Below are positions 27,598 to 36,606 of a stretch of DNA of 52,175 nucleotides, piece by piece. Numbering within the stretch: position 1 is the first letter of the stretch; each line of letters starts with the position of its first letter. A program made the translations under genes and the position numbers. The notes under the pieces were generated by a model, which was not told the DNA's origin, did no database searches, and saw nothing but the letters and a program-made list of their open reading frames with translations. The DNA comes from Agrobacterium pusense (GTDB taxonomy: Bacteria; Pseudomonadota; Alphaproteobacteria; Rhizobiales; Rhizobiaceae): positions 1 to 52,175 of the forward strand of contig NZ_FNBB01000018.1 in the NCBI RefSeq assembly GCF_900102105.1, written 5' to 3'.

Positions 27598-29166
27598 TTA
27601 TTGGGCCGATTTGTACTGACGGTCGTAGGCTGACTGCATCATCTTGATGACCTCATCGTAACCGAGTGCCGTCAGCCTTTTCTTGTAGGCATCCCAACCG
27701 GCATCGACGTCCTGCGCACCAAGGATCCAGGTTTGCTGCATCTCGGTCATGTATGTGAGAATGCTCGGCCAATAGCGGTCGAAGGTTGCCTTTTCCTCGG
27801 CGTTCAGCGACACGCCCATGAACTCGTCCTTAAGGCAATTGCACTTGTCGTACATATCGATACCTTCAAGCGCGATTTTGTTGGTCCACTGGCGTTCATA
27901 TTCGTAGTCCATCCAGTAGCCGCGCGGTACCTGCGCACCCACAGCCCACAGCTGGGCATTAACCGGGTCCTTGTTTTCAAGAACTTCCTTTTTGAACTGC
28001 GGTTTGCCGTCGACCATCTCATAGGTCAGGCCTTCGACACCGAAGTTCGACAGGACACGGCCTTGCTGGGAGAACCAGAAATCGAAGTACTTGATCGTTT
28101 CGACCGGATGTTCATTGGCGGCCGAGATCGCCCAGCCAACCGGCTGAACACGCAATCTGCGGGCATCTTCGAAACGTTGACCGGAGACGGTCTTCGGCGG
28201 CAACATTGGCTTCAGCGCGAAACCTTCGATCTTTGGCGACAGCGCGTCGTTATAGGTCGAGGTGCTGGCGAACCAGTCATGCGTCATGCCGCCGAGATTG
28301 TTGCCTAGAAGATATTCACGCGACCGGGCGCCCCGCGTGAAGATTTCCTTGTCGATCAGGCCTTCCTTGTACCACTTGGCGACGTTCGAGATGCCGGTCC
28401 TGTAGTTTTCTTCAGCCCATGGATGGCGCAACTCGCCGTCATAGACGGCAAAGTCACCATAGCGTTCAGAACCTGAAACCCGGGCATCCCAGAGATTGAT
28501 AAGGCGAACCGCGTCGATCTCTTCACGGGCAAAATACGGTACTTCGTCCTTCTTGCCGTTGCCATTCGGGTCCTTGTCGCGGAAGGCTTTCAGGACCTCA
28601 TAGACTTCTTCAGGCGTTTCCGGCTGTTTCAGTCCCAGTTTGTCCAGCCAGTCCTGGCGGATGAACCAGCCACGGGAGTATTTTCCGTCCGGCACGTAAG
28701 GAATGAAATAGAGCTTGCCATCCGGTCCGGAAATCGCGTTGCGGATATCCTTGTGGCTGTCAAAGAATGCCTTGAGGTTGGGGGCGTGTTCCTCGATCAA
28801 ATCATCAAGCGGAACAAATGCACCTTCCAGCCCGTAACGAATGAAGTCTTCCTTCAGGCCGCCCGACGCATCACCGCCGACGATGTCGGGAAGGTCACCC
28901 GAAGCGATCAACAGGTTGAAGGCATCGCGGCTGCTGGTGGTTGCCAGCGATGCGACGTTGCGCACACGGATATTGGTGATCTCCGCAGCCTTCTGCTCCA
29001 CCGGCCACTTTTCCGAATAGACGTATTTGTCGCGGAAGTGGAAGTGGATCGTCAGCTCCAACGGGTCTTCTGATATTTTGCCCGTATCTTGCGCGAAGGC
29101 CGGCAAGGCCATTGTCGCTGCAGTCATCAACGCCAGAAGGGGCGTGCCTTTTCGCAGTTTTCTCAC
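27598..29166 (-). CDS. Alginate-type ABC transporter substrate-binding protein (AlgQ-like)
   Basis: This 522-residue protein has a Sec signal peptide ending LPAFA at residue 25 and then a large two-lobed binding fold. It closely resembles Sphingomonas sp. A1 AlgQ1/AlgQ2, which bind alginate polymer. The EF-hand-like calcium loop of those proteins is present at about residues 197-208 (Asp197, Asp199, Asn201, Asn203 through Glu208). Other shared segments include LGGMTHDWFAST and RGYWMDYEYERQW. It would capture alginate oligomers or chains in the periplasm. It is followed by the lyase gene and preceded by the two permeases. Confidence 0.95.
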   Translation of the reverse strand: MRKLRKGTPLLALMTAATMALPAFAQDTGKISEDPLELTIHFHFRDKYVYSEKWPVEQKAAEITNIRVRNVASLATTSSRDAFNLLIASGDLPDIVGGDASGGLKEDFIRYGLEGAFVPLDDLIEEHAPNLKAFFDSHKDIRNAISGPDGKLYFIPYVPDGKYSRGWFIRQDWLDKLGLKQPETPEEVYEVLKAFRDKDPNGNGKKDEVPYFAREEIDAVRLINLWDARVSGSERYGDFAVYDGELRHPWAEENYRTGISNVAKWYKEGLIDKEIFTRGARSREYLLGNNLGGMTHDWFASTSTYNDALSPKIEGFALKPMLPPKTVSGQRFEDARRLRVQPVGWAISAANEHPVETIKYFDFWFSQQGRVLSNFGVEGLTYEMVDGKPQFKKEVLENKDPVNAQLWAVGAQVPRGYWMDYEYERQWTNKIALEGIDMYDKCNCLKDEFMGVSLNAEEKATFDRYWPSILTYMTEMQQTWILGAQDVDAGWDAYKKRLTALGYDEVIKMMQSAYDRQYKSAQ

Positions 29167-29187
29167 AGGTTCTCCTCCCTTGTGCAG

Positions 29188-30069
29188 CTACTCTTTGACC
29201 CCGCCCAGCAAAATTCCCTTTGTGAAATACTTCTGGGCGTAGGGGTAAATGATAAGGACGGGGATGATCGACGCGATCATGATGGCGGAGGTCACCGTCT
29301 CGAATGAATAATGGGCTGTGAGCAGGCTCGAAGCGAACTCGTCGTTCGAATTGAGGTCGACGATGACGCGCTTGAGGTAGACCTGCAGCGGGATTTTCTC
29401 CTCGCCACGCAGGAGCACCATTGCCCAGAAATACCCGTTCCAGCGCGAGACGATGCAGAACAGCGCCACCGTGACGATGGCCGGTTTGGAAAGCGGAATG
29501 AATACTTTCCACAGCAGTTGCAACTCGCTCGCGCCGTCCATCTTGGCGGCTTCCTCGAAGGATTTCGGCACGGCTTCGAAGAAGTTTCGCAACAGGATGA
29601 CATTGAAGGCGCTGGCCGCGAACCCGATGATGATACCAAAGCGGCTGTCGAGCAGGCCGAGATCCCGCATGTTCAGGAAGAAGGGGATCATGCCGGCATG
29701 AAACCAGAGCGTGAAGGCAATCGCGATATTGAAGAACGTGCGACCGCGCAGACGCTTGCGTGACAATGCATAAGCGCCCGGGATCATGATCAGCAGGCTC
29801 ATGAATGTACCGCCGAACGTGTAGATGAACGTGTTGCCGTAAGCGATCCAGAACATCCTGTCCGAGAGGACATGTTCATAGGCCGCCAGCGTGACATCGA
29901 CCGGCCAAAGGGTGACGCGACCGGCAGTCACCGCGGCCCCTGAGGATATCGAAACTGCTGCGACGTAAATGAACGGGTAAAGCGTCGACAGAACGAATAG
30001 CCCTAGAAGAATGGCGTTAGCCCAGCCAAAAATCCTGTCGCCACGCGAATAGAGATTGAAACTTGTCAT
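29188..30069 (-). CDS. ABC transporter permease (AlgM2-like, CUT1 family)
   Basis: This 293-residue inner-membrane permease has six predicted helices and the cytoplasmic EAA-type coupling loop (ESFEEAAKMDGASELQLLWKVFIPLSKP) conserved in MalG-like CUT1 permeases. It ends in AQKYFTKGILLGGVKE, the common C-terminus of CarB/LplC-like permeases. It pairs with the permease upstream, ten bases away, and with the AlgS-like ATPase to import alginate saccharides. The ATG at 30069, after GAGGA, gives the normal length; the frame is open further upstream but not coding. Confidence 0.93.
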   Translation of the reverse strand: MTSFNLYSRGDRIFGWANAILLGLFVLSTLYPFIYVAAVSISSGAAVTAGRVTLWPVDVTLAAYEHVLSDRMFWIAYGNTFIYTFGGTFMSLLIMIPGAYALSRKRLRGRTFFNIAIAFTLWFHAGMIPFFLNMRDLGLLDSRFGIIIGFAASAFNVILLRNFFEAVPKSFEEAAKMDGASELQLLWKVFIPLSKPAIVTVALFCIVSRWNGYFWAMVLLRGEEKIPLQVYLKRVIVDLNSNDEFASSLLTAHYSFETVTSAIMIASIIPVLIIYPYAQKYFTKGILLGGVKE

Positions 30070-30079
30070 TTTCAGTTCC

Positions 30080-31009
30080 TCACCAAAGCGATGTCGACGA
30101 GACTCGTCGGCTGATGCGGTTTGCCGAATAGACCAGCACGAAAGCGATAACCGCATTGAACAGGCCGGCGGCCGTTGCCAGGTCGTACTGGGTACCTTGC
30201 AGACCGGTGCGGTAGATGAAGGTCGAAACGACGTCGGCAGTCTCGTAGGTGGAAGGGCGGTAGAGAAGAATGATGTATTCGAAACCGACCTCGACCAGAT
30301 TGCCAATGCGAATAATGAGCATGATGACAATCGTGGGGAGAATGCACGGTAGCGTGATCCGCCACATCATCTGCCAGCGCGAGGCTCCATCGACCCTCGC
30401 GGACTCGTAAAGGGTTGGGCTCACACCGGCGATTGCTGCCAGATAGACGATCGATTCAAACCCCGACTCCTTCCAGACCGACGAGCCGATGAACACAGGC
30501 CGAAACCATTCGGGCTGCGTAAGGAAATATATCGGTTCAAGCCCGATGCCCTTCAGCAGAAGATTGACGATGCCGATGGATGGGGAGAGGAAATTGATGA
30601 CGATACCCGCAACGATCACCACGGAGATGAAGTGGGGCAGGTAAACGATCGTCTGGGCCCAGCGCTTGCCGATTTCGCTCTGAACCTCGTTAAACATCAA
30701 GGCCAGAATGATGGGGACCGGAAAAGCGAAGATGAGGCCGAGGCCACTGATGGTGATGGTGTTCCAGAATGCACGAACGAACATGTCATTCTGGAAAAGC
30801 TCGATGAAATTCGCAAAGCCGACCCACGGACTTTTCTCGATGCCACGGAAAATCGAAAAATCCTGAAAAGCGATGACCAGGCCGTACATCGGCTTGTAAA
30901 GAAAGAGTGCAAACCAGATGGCCATGGGGGCAAGAAGCAAATAAAGCTGCCAGTCACGGCGCACATCTTGCCAGAGCTCGTGTAGCGACTCCTGAAGATA
31001 CTGTCTCAT
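30080..31009 (-). CDS. ABC transporter permease (AlgM1-like, CUT1 family)
   Basis: This 309-residue permease of the LplB/UgpA-like group has an N-terminal cytoplasmic segment, six predicted helices (first at WQLYLLLAPMAIWFALFL) and the coupling loop SPTLYESARVDGASRWQMMWRITLPCILP. The family partner in Sphingomonas A1 is AlgM1. It overlaps the ATPase gene upstream by four bases (ATGA), showing coupled translation. It forms the importer pore with the second permease for alginate-derived substrate. Confidence 0.93.
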   Translation of the reverse strand: MRQYLQESLHELWQDVRRDWQLYLLLAPMAIWFALFLYKPMYGLVIAFQDFSIFRGIEKSPWVGFANFIELFQNDMFVRAFWNTITISGLGLIFAFPVPIILALMFNEVQSEIGKRWAQTIVYLPHFISVVIVAGIVINFLSPSIGIVNLLLKGIGLEPIYFLTQPEWFRPVFIGSSVWKESGFESIVYLAAIAGVSPTLYESARVDGASRWQMMWRITLPCILPTIVIMLIIRIGNLVEVGFEYIILLYRPSTYETADVVSTFIYRTGLQGTQYDLATAAGLFNAVIAFVLVYSANRISRRVSSTSLW

Positions 31010-32121
31010 GGCCGCGCCCTGCCGGCGGCCTTGAGAGATCTGCCGCTTGCGGCGTCAAAAACATGGATGCGCGCCGTATCGATACCGAGCCGGGTAACGC
31101 CGTTTAGCGAGTGATCCGCATAAAGCGTTTCGGCTTTGGCGATGAAGGACTGGCCATCGGCCTTCCCGTGCAACAGTGCCTCGGCACCAAGCGGTTCAAC
31201 GAGGTCGATGCTGCAATTGAGCACGTCCTGTCCATCGGCCACTTCTACGGACATGATTTCGGGTCTGATGCCGAGTTTCACCGGCTGGCCTTGCACCGCG
31301 TTCCGGGCAAAGGCATCGGGGATCGTCAGGCTTTGTCCGGCATCACCCGTGAGCACGGCTTTGGCGTAGCCACCCTGCTTGTCGATTGTCGCGTCAAAAA
31401 GGTTCATGGGCGGAGAGCCGATGAAGCTGGCGACAAAAACATTCGCCGGCTCAAGAAAGACTTCCATCGGCGAGCCGACTTGCTCGATATTGCCGCGGTT
31501 CATGATGACTATACGGTCGGCCAGTGTCATCGCCTCGACCTGATCGTGGGTCACATAGACGCTCGTCGCCTGCATGCGCTTGTGCAGCTGCTTGATTTCA
31601 GCCCGCATATGGGTGCGCAGCTTGGCATCAAGATTGGAAAGTGGCTCATCGAAGAGGAAAATCTTGGGGCGACGTACGATCGCGCGCCCCATGGCAACAC
31701 GCTGACGCTGCCCGCCCGACAGGTCGGCTGGCTTACGTGCCAGATATTCCGTCAGACCAAGGATTTGGGCGGCTTCGGCAACGGCCTTGTCGACCACATC
31801 GCGCTTTTCACCGCGCACGCGCAGGCCGAAAGCAATGTTCTCGGCGACGTTGAGATGCGGATAAAGCGCGTAGTTCTGGAACACCATGGCGACATCGCGA
31901 TCTTTCGGGGCGATCTTGTTGACCACCCGCCCATCAATCGCGACGGTGCCGCCGGAGATATCCTCAAGACCTGCGAGCATGCGCAGTGTGGTGGATTTTC
32001 CGCAGCCCGAGGGGCCGACGAGCACGACGAATTCTTGCGGTTGAATGGAAAGGTTGATGCCATGTACGACTTCGAGAGCACCGTAGCGCTTGACGACGTC
32101 GTTGATTTGAACTGCGGACAT
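31006..32121 (-). CDS. ABC transporter ATP-binding protein (AlgS/UgpC-like)
   Basis: This 371-residue ATPase of the MalK/UgpC type has Walker A GPSGCGKST, the Q-loop in MVFQNYALYPH, signature LSGGQRQRVAMGRAIVR, Walker B IFLFDEPLSNLD and the switch His in VTHDQ. A C-terminal TOBE/OB regulatory domain follows (about residues 240-371). It powers the AlgM-like permeases and corresponds to AlgS of Sphingomonas A1. It lies 34 bases after the GntR gene and is probably co-transcribed with it. Confidence 0.95.
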   Translation of the reverse strand: MSAVQINDVVKRYGALEVVHGINLSIQPQEFVVLVGPSGCGKSTTLRMLAGLEDISGGTVAIDGRVVNKIAPKDRDVAMVFQNYALYPHLNVAENIAFGLRVRGEKRDVVDKAVAEAAQILGLTEYLARKPADLSGGQRQRVAMGRAIVRRPKIFLFDEPLSNLDAKLRTHMRAEIKQLHKRMQATSVYVTHDQVEAMTLADRIVIMNRGNIEQVGSPMEVFLEPANVFVASFIGSPPMNLFDATIDKQGGYAKAVLTGDAGQSLTIPDAFARNAVQGQPVKLGIRPEIMSVEVADGQDVLNCSIDLVEPLGAEALLHGKADGQSFIAKAETLYADHSLNGVTRLGIDTARIHVFDAASGRSLKAAGRARP

Positions 32122-32155
32122 GAAAGGCCCCTCCTCAAAAGCCTTGAATGTTCAG

Positions 32156-32944
32156 TCAGGCAGGGGCCTTGGCTCCTCTTGACACACGCTTCCTGGTGAC
32201 GCGCGTATTGACCTGTTCGATGAAGGTCCAGATTTTGGGGTTCTTGGAGAGCTCTGCGATTTTGGATTCCAGCGATCCCAGATGACACTGTATGGCGTCA
32301 CGCGCTGCCTCGACGTTGCCAGACTCGATCGCATTCACGATCGCATCGTGCTCTTCGATAACCTTTTCCGTGCGACGTACAGCAAATACCCTTTTCAGGT
32401 GGCGCATGCGGTCCATTTCACCTTTGGCCTGATTGACGACGCTCCAGGCGCCGGGCAGGCGAGCCGCTGCAAAAATCGTGCGGTGGAATTCCTCGTCGAG
32501 CAGGAAAAAGTCAGTAAACTCTTCATCGGCCGCGGCGGTACGCTGCTGCGAAAGACAGGTCTTCAGGCGGGCGATATCTTCAAGTGAGTGCCGCTTGGCA
32601 GCCTCTATCACCGCGCCTTCTTCAAGCTTGAAGCGGATGAAACACGCTTCCATGTAACGCTGCACGTCGATCGGCGAGATATAGGTACCACCCTGCGGTA
32701 CAACCGTCACGAAACCTTCCTCTGCAAGGCGAATGATCGCCTCGCGCACCGGCGTCTTGCTCACATGCAACAACGCCGCGATTTCCTTTTCGGACAGAGC
32801 CCGACCCGGCAGCAGCTTCACTTCCACAATCAATTGGCGAAGCAACGCGTGGATCCGATTGGTCATGTTTCCCTCAACCGGCAAGTCCTGCGGCGTCACA
32901 AGATCGGACAGAGGCAAAGATGGGAATTCAACGGTTTTAGACAT
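32156..32944 (-). CDS. GntR-family (FadR/FCD subfamily) regulator of the alginate operon
   Basis: This protein of about 262 residues has an N-terminal winged helix (ALSEKEIAALLHVSKTPVREAIIRLAEEGFVTVVPQGGTYIS) and a C-terminal FCD ligand domain with metal-binding residues in DEEFHRTIFAAA and HDAIVNAIESGN. FCD regulators of uronate catabolism commonly respond to sugar acids such as KDG or DEH. As the first gene of the minus-strand operon it is probably autoregulated and controls alginate uptake and breakdown. The ATG at 32944 is chosen; a TTG at 32956 is also in frame. The upstream AT-rich DNA repeats GATATGTC and GATATCTC, possible half-sites. Confidence 0.9.
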   Translation of the reverse strand: MSKTVEFPSLPLSDLVTPQDLPVEGNMTNRIHALLRQLIVEVKLLPGRALSEKEIAALLHVSKTPVREAIIRLAEEGFVTVVPQGGTYISPIDVQRYMEACFIRFKLEEGAVIEAAKRHSLEDIARLKTCLSQQRTAAADEEFTDFFLLDEEFHRTIFAAARLPGAWSVVNQAKGEMDRMRHLKRVFAVRRTEKVIEEHDAIVNAIESGNVEAARDAIQCHLGSLESKIAELSKNPKIWTFIEQVNTRVTRKRVSRGAKAPA

Positions 32945-32956
32945 ATCAATAACCAA

Positions 32957-33622
32957 ACTGAGATATCAGAATCTAAGTTGACATATCTGTTGATTTTTTG
33001 AAAGTCAAGCTTGTGATGAGGATGGAGATGTCGACCTACCCACAATTCATCCGGATTTTCTATGGAAAGCATCTTCACCCGCAGGGGCTAACACCTTGAT
33101 TAAAAAACTTTTTCAGTCCGCCTGTGAATGGCTCGAAATATTCCATCCCAAAGCAGGGCGTCCGGGAAAGTTTGAATATCCGGCACAGTTGTTCGGGAGG
33201 CTTCGACACGTTTGATCGCTGCAATCGAAGCTGGCGTGGATTCAGGCGCTGGCTGAATTCGCCACAGCAAGGTTCGTTGACAAGCTGATTTTGGGCCAGC
33301 CAACATCAGTTCCGCCAACATTGCTTCCTCAACCTTGGCTCCTTCGAAGCATGGAGCAGAGGCCCATCTTGAAGACGTGCGATCACAGCGCGCGATGATG
33401 CCGTCCAGAGGCAATATCAACGTTCCATCCATCGTACGTGCGGCGTTCTACCGGTTGATGAAATACAAAAGTCCCGAGTCCTATTGCGGGAAAAGGACGC
33501 TTAACAAGAAAGTGGATATCCAATCAGGAAATCAATTGGATCTGGATTAGTCCGCCGGAGCGCTTGGTTCGAATCTCGACAAGTGTTGATCTATCGGCGT
33601 TCGAGAGCTCCTCGCCGGATGT
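32957..33622. other. Intergenic region with alginate operon promoter; otherwise no gene
   Basis: The first 60 bp are AT-rich and hold the probable alginate-operon promoter, with GATATGTC/GATATCTC repeats around 32945-32995. The rest has one minus-strand open frame (33100-33432) whose sequence I do not recognise and which lacks a good start, so I do not call it a gene. It may be decayed coding DNA. Confidence 0.4.
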
Positions 33623-33763
33623 CTATTGAGGAATATTCGCGAAAGCATGAAGCGCCACGCCAATCTTCTGAGCCGCAGCGGCGAGGCGTTCATCCCTCGT
33701 CCACAAGCTTGATCGTCGATCGGGGAGGATTGAGGTCAACCGATGGGCATCAGTATGCCAGCG
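33623..33763 (-). pseudogene. VapC-type PIN-domain toxin, C-terminal remnant
   Basis: About 46 minus-strand codons ending in a TAG at 33623 read TDAHRLTSIL, then LWTRDERLAAAAQKIGVAL. This is the C-terminal PIN-domain signature of VapC toxins (DAHLLAS...LWTRDxRLxAAAxxLG), which carries the last acidic active-site residues. The N-terminal two thirds and any vapB antitoxin are absent, and a stop lies just upstream. It is therefore a dead fragment of a toxin-antitoxin locus, lying at the border between the alginate operon and the LysR gene. Confidence 0.55.
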
Positions 33764-33767
33764 TCAG

Positions 33768-34649
33768 TCAACGGGCTATACCGTACGGATCGCTAAGCCT
33801 GCTCAAGTGCTGGTGCAGCCGATCTATAATCGCGACGCGCGTCCCGGCTCGCCTTTGCACGAGCCCGATAGGCCGAAATATCTGCGGCTCACCAAATGGC
33901 GCCGAGACAATCGGCACAGCGATATCTCTAAGCGCGATCCAGGGCACCACGGACACGCCGAGACCATGAATTACGCAAGAGACCACCGACGCGATCGTGT
34001 CGATCTCGGCTATCAGGTTCGGGGCGACGCCGGTTTTTGCAAGCTCGGTCTCGATGATCTGGGCCAATCTGAACCGACTGTTGAACCTGACATAAGGCAT
34101 GGTCGACAGCATGTCGATGCCGGACATTCGGGGAGTGCCCTTGGGAGCGATCACGAGCAGGGGTTCGTTGATAAAGGGGTGCCACCTTAGCGCTGAAGGG
34201 ATTCCAGAGTACTCGGCGACCATCGCGCAGTCCAGGCGGCCGGACAGGACGCCGCTCATCAATTCATCTGTATTGGCGACCTGTAGCTTGATCCTGAGAT
34301 CAGGATAATCTGCCTTGAGGGCGACGATTGAGAGAGGCAGGAGCGAAAGCGCACTTGAGCGAACGGAGCCGATTGTGAAGGTCCCGCTGATGGCTCTGCC
34401 GGAAATCGTGTCAATGATGTTGTCTGCATCACGCACCAGAGTACGTGCTGCTTCGAGCATCTGCAGCCCATGGCCGTTAAGCGTGATCGGCCGGCTCGAG
34501 CGATCGAAGAGTTCTCCGCTGACCTCTAATTCAAGTGCCTGCATTTGCTGACTGACTGCGGATGGGGTCAAACCGACGGCCTCAGCAGCCTTTGCAAAAG
34601 TTCCGTGCTCAGCGATCGCGATGAAGGTCTTCAGTTGCCGCGTATCCAA
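33768..34649 (-). CDS. LysR-family regulator of the TctABC/RraA cluster
   Basis: This 293-residue LysR protein has its winged helix at residues 1-60 (DTRQLKTFIAIAEHGTFAKAAEAVGLTPSAVSQQMQALE) and a LysR_substrate domain after about residue 90. It is divergent from the hydroxyacid dehydrogenase gene that opens the cluster at 34829, the classical arrangement for LysR control. The gap contains ATTCT and AGAAT arms that could form its operator. The inducer would be the substrate of the TctABC importer or its metabolite. Length and domain order are normal. Confidence 0.92.
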   Translation of the reverse strand: MDTRQLKTFIAIAEHGTFAKAAEAVGLTPSAVSQQMQALELEVSGELFDRSSRPITLNGHGLQMLEAARTLVRDADNIIDTISGRAISGTFTIGSVRSSALSLLPLSIVALKADYPDLRIKLQVANTDELMSGVLSGRLDCAMVAEYSGIPSALRWHPFINEPLLVIAPKGTPRMSGIDMLSTMPYVRFNSRFRLAQIIETELAKTGVAPNLIAEIDTIASVVSCVIHGLGVSVVPWIALRDIAVPIVSAPFGEPQIFRPIGLVQRRAGTRVAIIDRLHQHLSRLSDPYGIAR

Positions 34650-34670
34650 ACCATCCTCCGACTAATTAAG

Positions 34671-34695
34671 ATTCTCTGTTCATCTTGGCCAGAAT
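34671..34695. promoter_or_regulatory. Candidate LysR binding site
   Basis: ATTCT (34671-34675) and AGAAT (34691-34695) form a dyad in the divergent promoter between the LysR gene and the dehydrogenase. LysR regulators bind interrupted dyads of this general kind, usually with T-N11-A cores. The arms are short, so confidence is low. Confidence 0.3.
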
Positions 34696-34828
34696 TATTC
34701 GCTTTAATCAAGAGAGGCTTATGTTAACTTCCGCTCAGGAGACGCCAGGAGGAGCTTTGGCGTATGGGAGGATGGCTACGCTGCGCGCTCAGCGCTCGCG
34801 TCCTCGCGCATTCCAGTTCGAGGTACGC

Positions 34829-35821
34829 ATGGGAAGCCGAAACATCCTGGTCACTGGACCAGCCATCAACGAACAAGCAGTCAAGCTGATCGCCGAGAAC
34901 GGCTATCACGTGTCTTACGTTCCCCCTTACACGAGCGAAGACGACCTGGTCCGGATTGTGACGGAACTTGATCCTGTCGGCGTGGTGGTGCGCATGGGGC
35001 GGTTCGGCTCCGCAGCGATTGAAGCCGCGCCTTCGCTACGTGTCCTTTCCAAGCACGGGGTTGGGGTTGACAACATCGACGTGGACGCCGCGTCTCGCCG
35101 CGAAATCCCCGTTGTCGTCGCCGCTGGCGCAAATGCGCTTTCGGTCGCTGAACATGCGATTGCACTACTTTTTGCCGTGGTAAAGCGGATTGTGCCGCTC
35201 GACAGCAGCCTGCGCGCTGGGCGCTGGGAGAAGGCGGGCTTTGCTGGCAAGGAACTGGCTGGCATGACTATCGGCCTTGTCGGGTTCGGCGCGATTGCTC
35301 GGCAAACTGCCTTGTTCGCTAAGGGTTTTGGCTTGAAGGTCCAAGCCTTCGACCCCTTTACAGATGAGGCGGCGTTTGCCGAGGCAGGTGTCCGCCAGGT
35401 GACTGATGTCGACCGCCTCCTCTCCTCGTCGGATATCTTGAGCCTGCACTGCCCTTTGACGCCCGACACGCGGAATTTGCTTGATGACCGCCGGCTCGGC
35501 CTGATGAAGCCGGGATCGTTCGTTATCAATACAGCCCGGGGCGGCCTGATCGATGAGGATGCCCTTCTTCGCGCTGTCGAAAGCGGACAGATTGCCGGGG
35601 CCGGGCTTGACACGTTCCAGACAGAGCCTCCTGGAGACAACCACCCGTTCTGGCAGAATCAGCGGATCGTCGTCACGCCGCATATCGGCGGCGTAACCCA
35701 GGAGGCGAACGTTCGCGTCGGCGTCGATGCCGTCGAGGGCATTCTTGCGATCGTGGAAGGTCGTGAGCTTGGCCGCGAGAGGATCGTGAACCATCGCGCG
35801 CTGGCAAAGACACCTGCCTGA
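34829..35821 (+). CDS. D-2-hydroxyacid dehydrogenase (phosphoglycerate dehydrogenase-like)
   Basis: This 330-residue NAD-dependent dehydrogenase has the cofactor motif IGLVGFGAIARQTA, the substrate Arg in INTARGGLIDEDAL, catalytic Glu in DTFQTEPPG and His in VTPHIGGVTQ. It lacks the ACT domain of biosynthetic SerA, so it is a catabolic relative. The start at 34829 follows GAGGT and begins at the first beta strand (NILVTG); earlier in-frame ATGs at 34721 and 34772 are less likely. It opens a cluster with an RraA-like enzyme and TctABC and probably interconverts the imported 2-hydroxy acid and its 2-oxo form. Confidence 0.9.
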   Translation: MGSRNILVTGPAINEQAVKLIAENGYHVSYVPPYTSEDDLVRIVTELDPVGVVVRMGRFGSAAIEAAPSLRVLSKHGVGVDNIDVDAASRREIPVVVAAGANALSVAEHAIALLFAVVKRIVPLDSSLRAGRWEKAGFAGKELAGMTIGLVGFGAIARQTALFAKGFGLKVQAFDPFTDEAAFAEAGVRQVTDVDRLLSSSDILSLHCPLTPDTRNLLDDRRLGLMKPGSFVINTARGGLIDEDALLRAVESGQIAGAGLDTFQTEPPGDNHPFWQNQRIVVTPHIGGVTQEANVRVGVDAVEGILAIVEGRELGRERIVNHRALAKTPA

Positions 35822-35853
35822 AAAAGACAATCAAGATCATCGAGGAGAATACG

Positions 35854-36537
35854 TTGACTATAGGATTTAGGGTTCGCAACAGGGACAGGATCGTCGAACA
35901 GGAATGGATCGACAAGTTCAGGGAGCTTCCCGTCGCCAACATCAGCGATAGCATGCACCGCATGTACGCGGGCGGCGCTCAGCTTCGCCCGATGCACCGC
36001 CACGGCAAACTTGTCGGCCGCGCACTGACCGTCAAAGCGCCTCCGGGCGACAACCTTATGCTCCACAAGGCGATGGACATGGCCGTGGACGGCGACGTCA
36101 TCGTCATGGATGCCGGCGGCGACGTGACCCACGCCCTGATGGGGGAGATGATGCTCGACTACGCTCATCGCCGCGGTGTTGTGGGCTTCGTTCTCAACGG
36201 TGCGATCCGCGATGCGGATGCGTTTCTCGAAATGAACGTCCCCTCCTACGCGGTCGGCGTGACCCACCGTGGCCCCTACAAGAACGGCCCAGGCGAAATC
36301 AATACGCCCATTGCCATTGGAGGAATGGTTGTGATGCCGGGCGACCTGATCGTAGGCGACGCGGACGGGGTCGTCGTTGTTCCGATCGACGATGTGGCGG
36401 AGGTTTACGAACGGACGGTTGCCAAGCACGCCGCCGAGCAAAAGCAGATCGAGAATATCAAAGCTGGCACGCACAAGCCGACTTGGTTCAACGACGCCCT
36501 CGTCAAGGCCGGATGTGAGCTACCGCCGACTAACTGA
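35854..36537 (+). CDS. RraA-like aldolase/oxaloacetate decarboxylase family protein
   Basis: This 227-residue protein of the RraA/HMG-CHA aldolase fold has the hallmark Arg119-Asp120 pair in NGAIRDAD. The partner position 21 residues earlier is Glu98 rather than the reported Asp (D-X20-R-D motif). In such enzymes the Arg binds the 2-oxo acid and a divalent metal is bound nearby. Known members cleave 4-hydroxy-4-methyl-2-oxoglutarate or 4-carboxy-4-hydroxy-2-oxoadipate to pyruvate, or decarboxylate oxaloacetate. The TTG start has GAGGAG upstream. It follows the dehydrogenase by 32 bases, so a hydroxyacid-to-keto-acid-to-pyruvate route is plausible. Confidence 0.88.
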   Translation: MTIGFRVRNRDRIVEQEWIDKFRELPVANISDSMHRMYAGGAQLRPMHRHGKLVGRALTVKAPPGDNLMLHKAMDMAVDGDVIVMDAGGDVTHALMGEMMLDYAHRRGVVGFVLNGAIRDADAFLEMNVPSYAVGVTHRGPYKNGPGEINTPIAIGGMVVMPGDLIVGDADGVVVVPIDDVAEVYERTVAKHAAEQKQIENIKAGTHKPTWFNDALVKAGCELPPTN

Positions 36538-36588
36538 ACGAAGCTGGCCGATGTTCCGGAGGGGAAACGTCGGCCGGTCACCGAGACC

Positions 36589-36606
36589 TTGGACGGTACC
36601 GTCCAA
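36589..36606. promoter_or_regulatory. Perfect 18-bp palindrome upstream of tctC
   Basis: TTGGACGGTACCGTCCAA is completely self-complementary and lies 26 bp before the tctC start, right after a weaker hairpin (36546-36575). It is a strong candidate operator for a dimeric regulator or an RNA hairpin separating rraA from tctC expression. No T-run follows. Confidence 0.6.

Noticed and set aside
31111..32199. Plus-strand open frame of about 360 codons opposite the AlgS-like ATPase
   Set aside because: The opposite strand has every ABC ATPase motif in order. This frame has none.
33100..33432. Minus-strand open frame of 110 codons in the gap after the GntR gene
   Set aside because: It has no ribosome site and no recognised motif. 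It may be decayed coding DNA, so it is not called as a gene.
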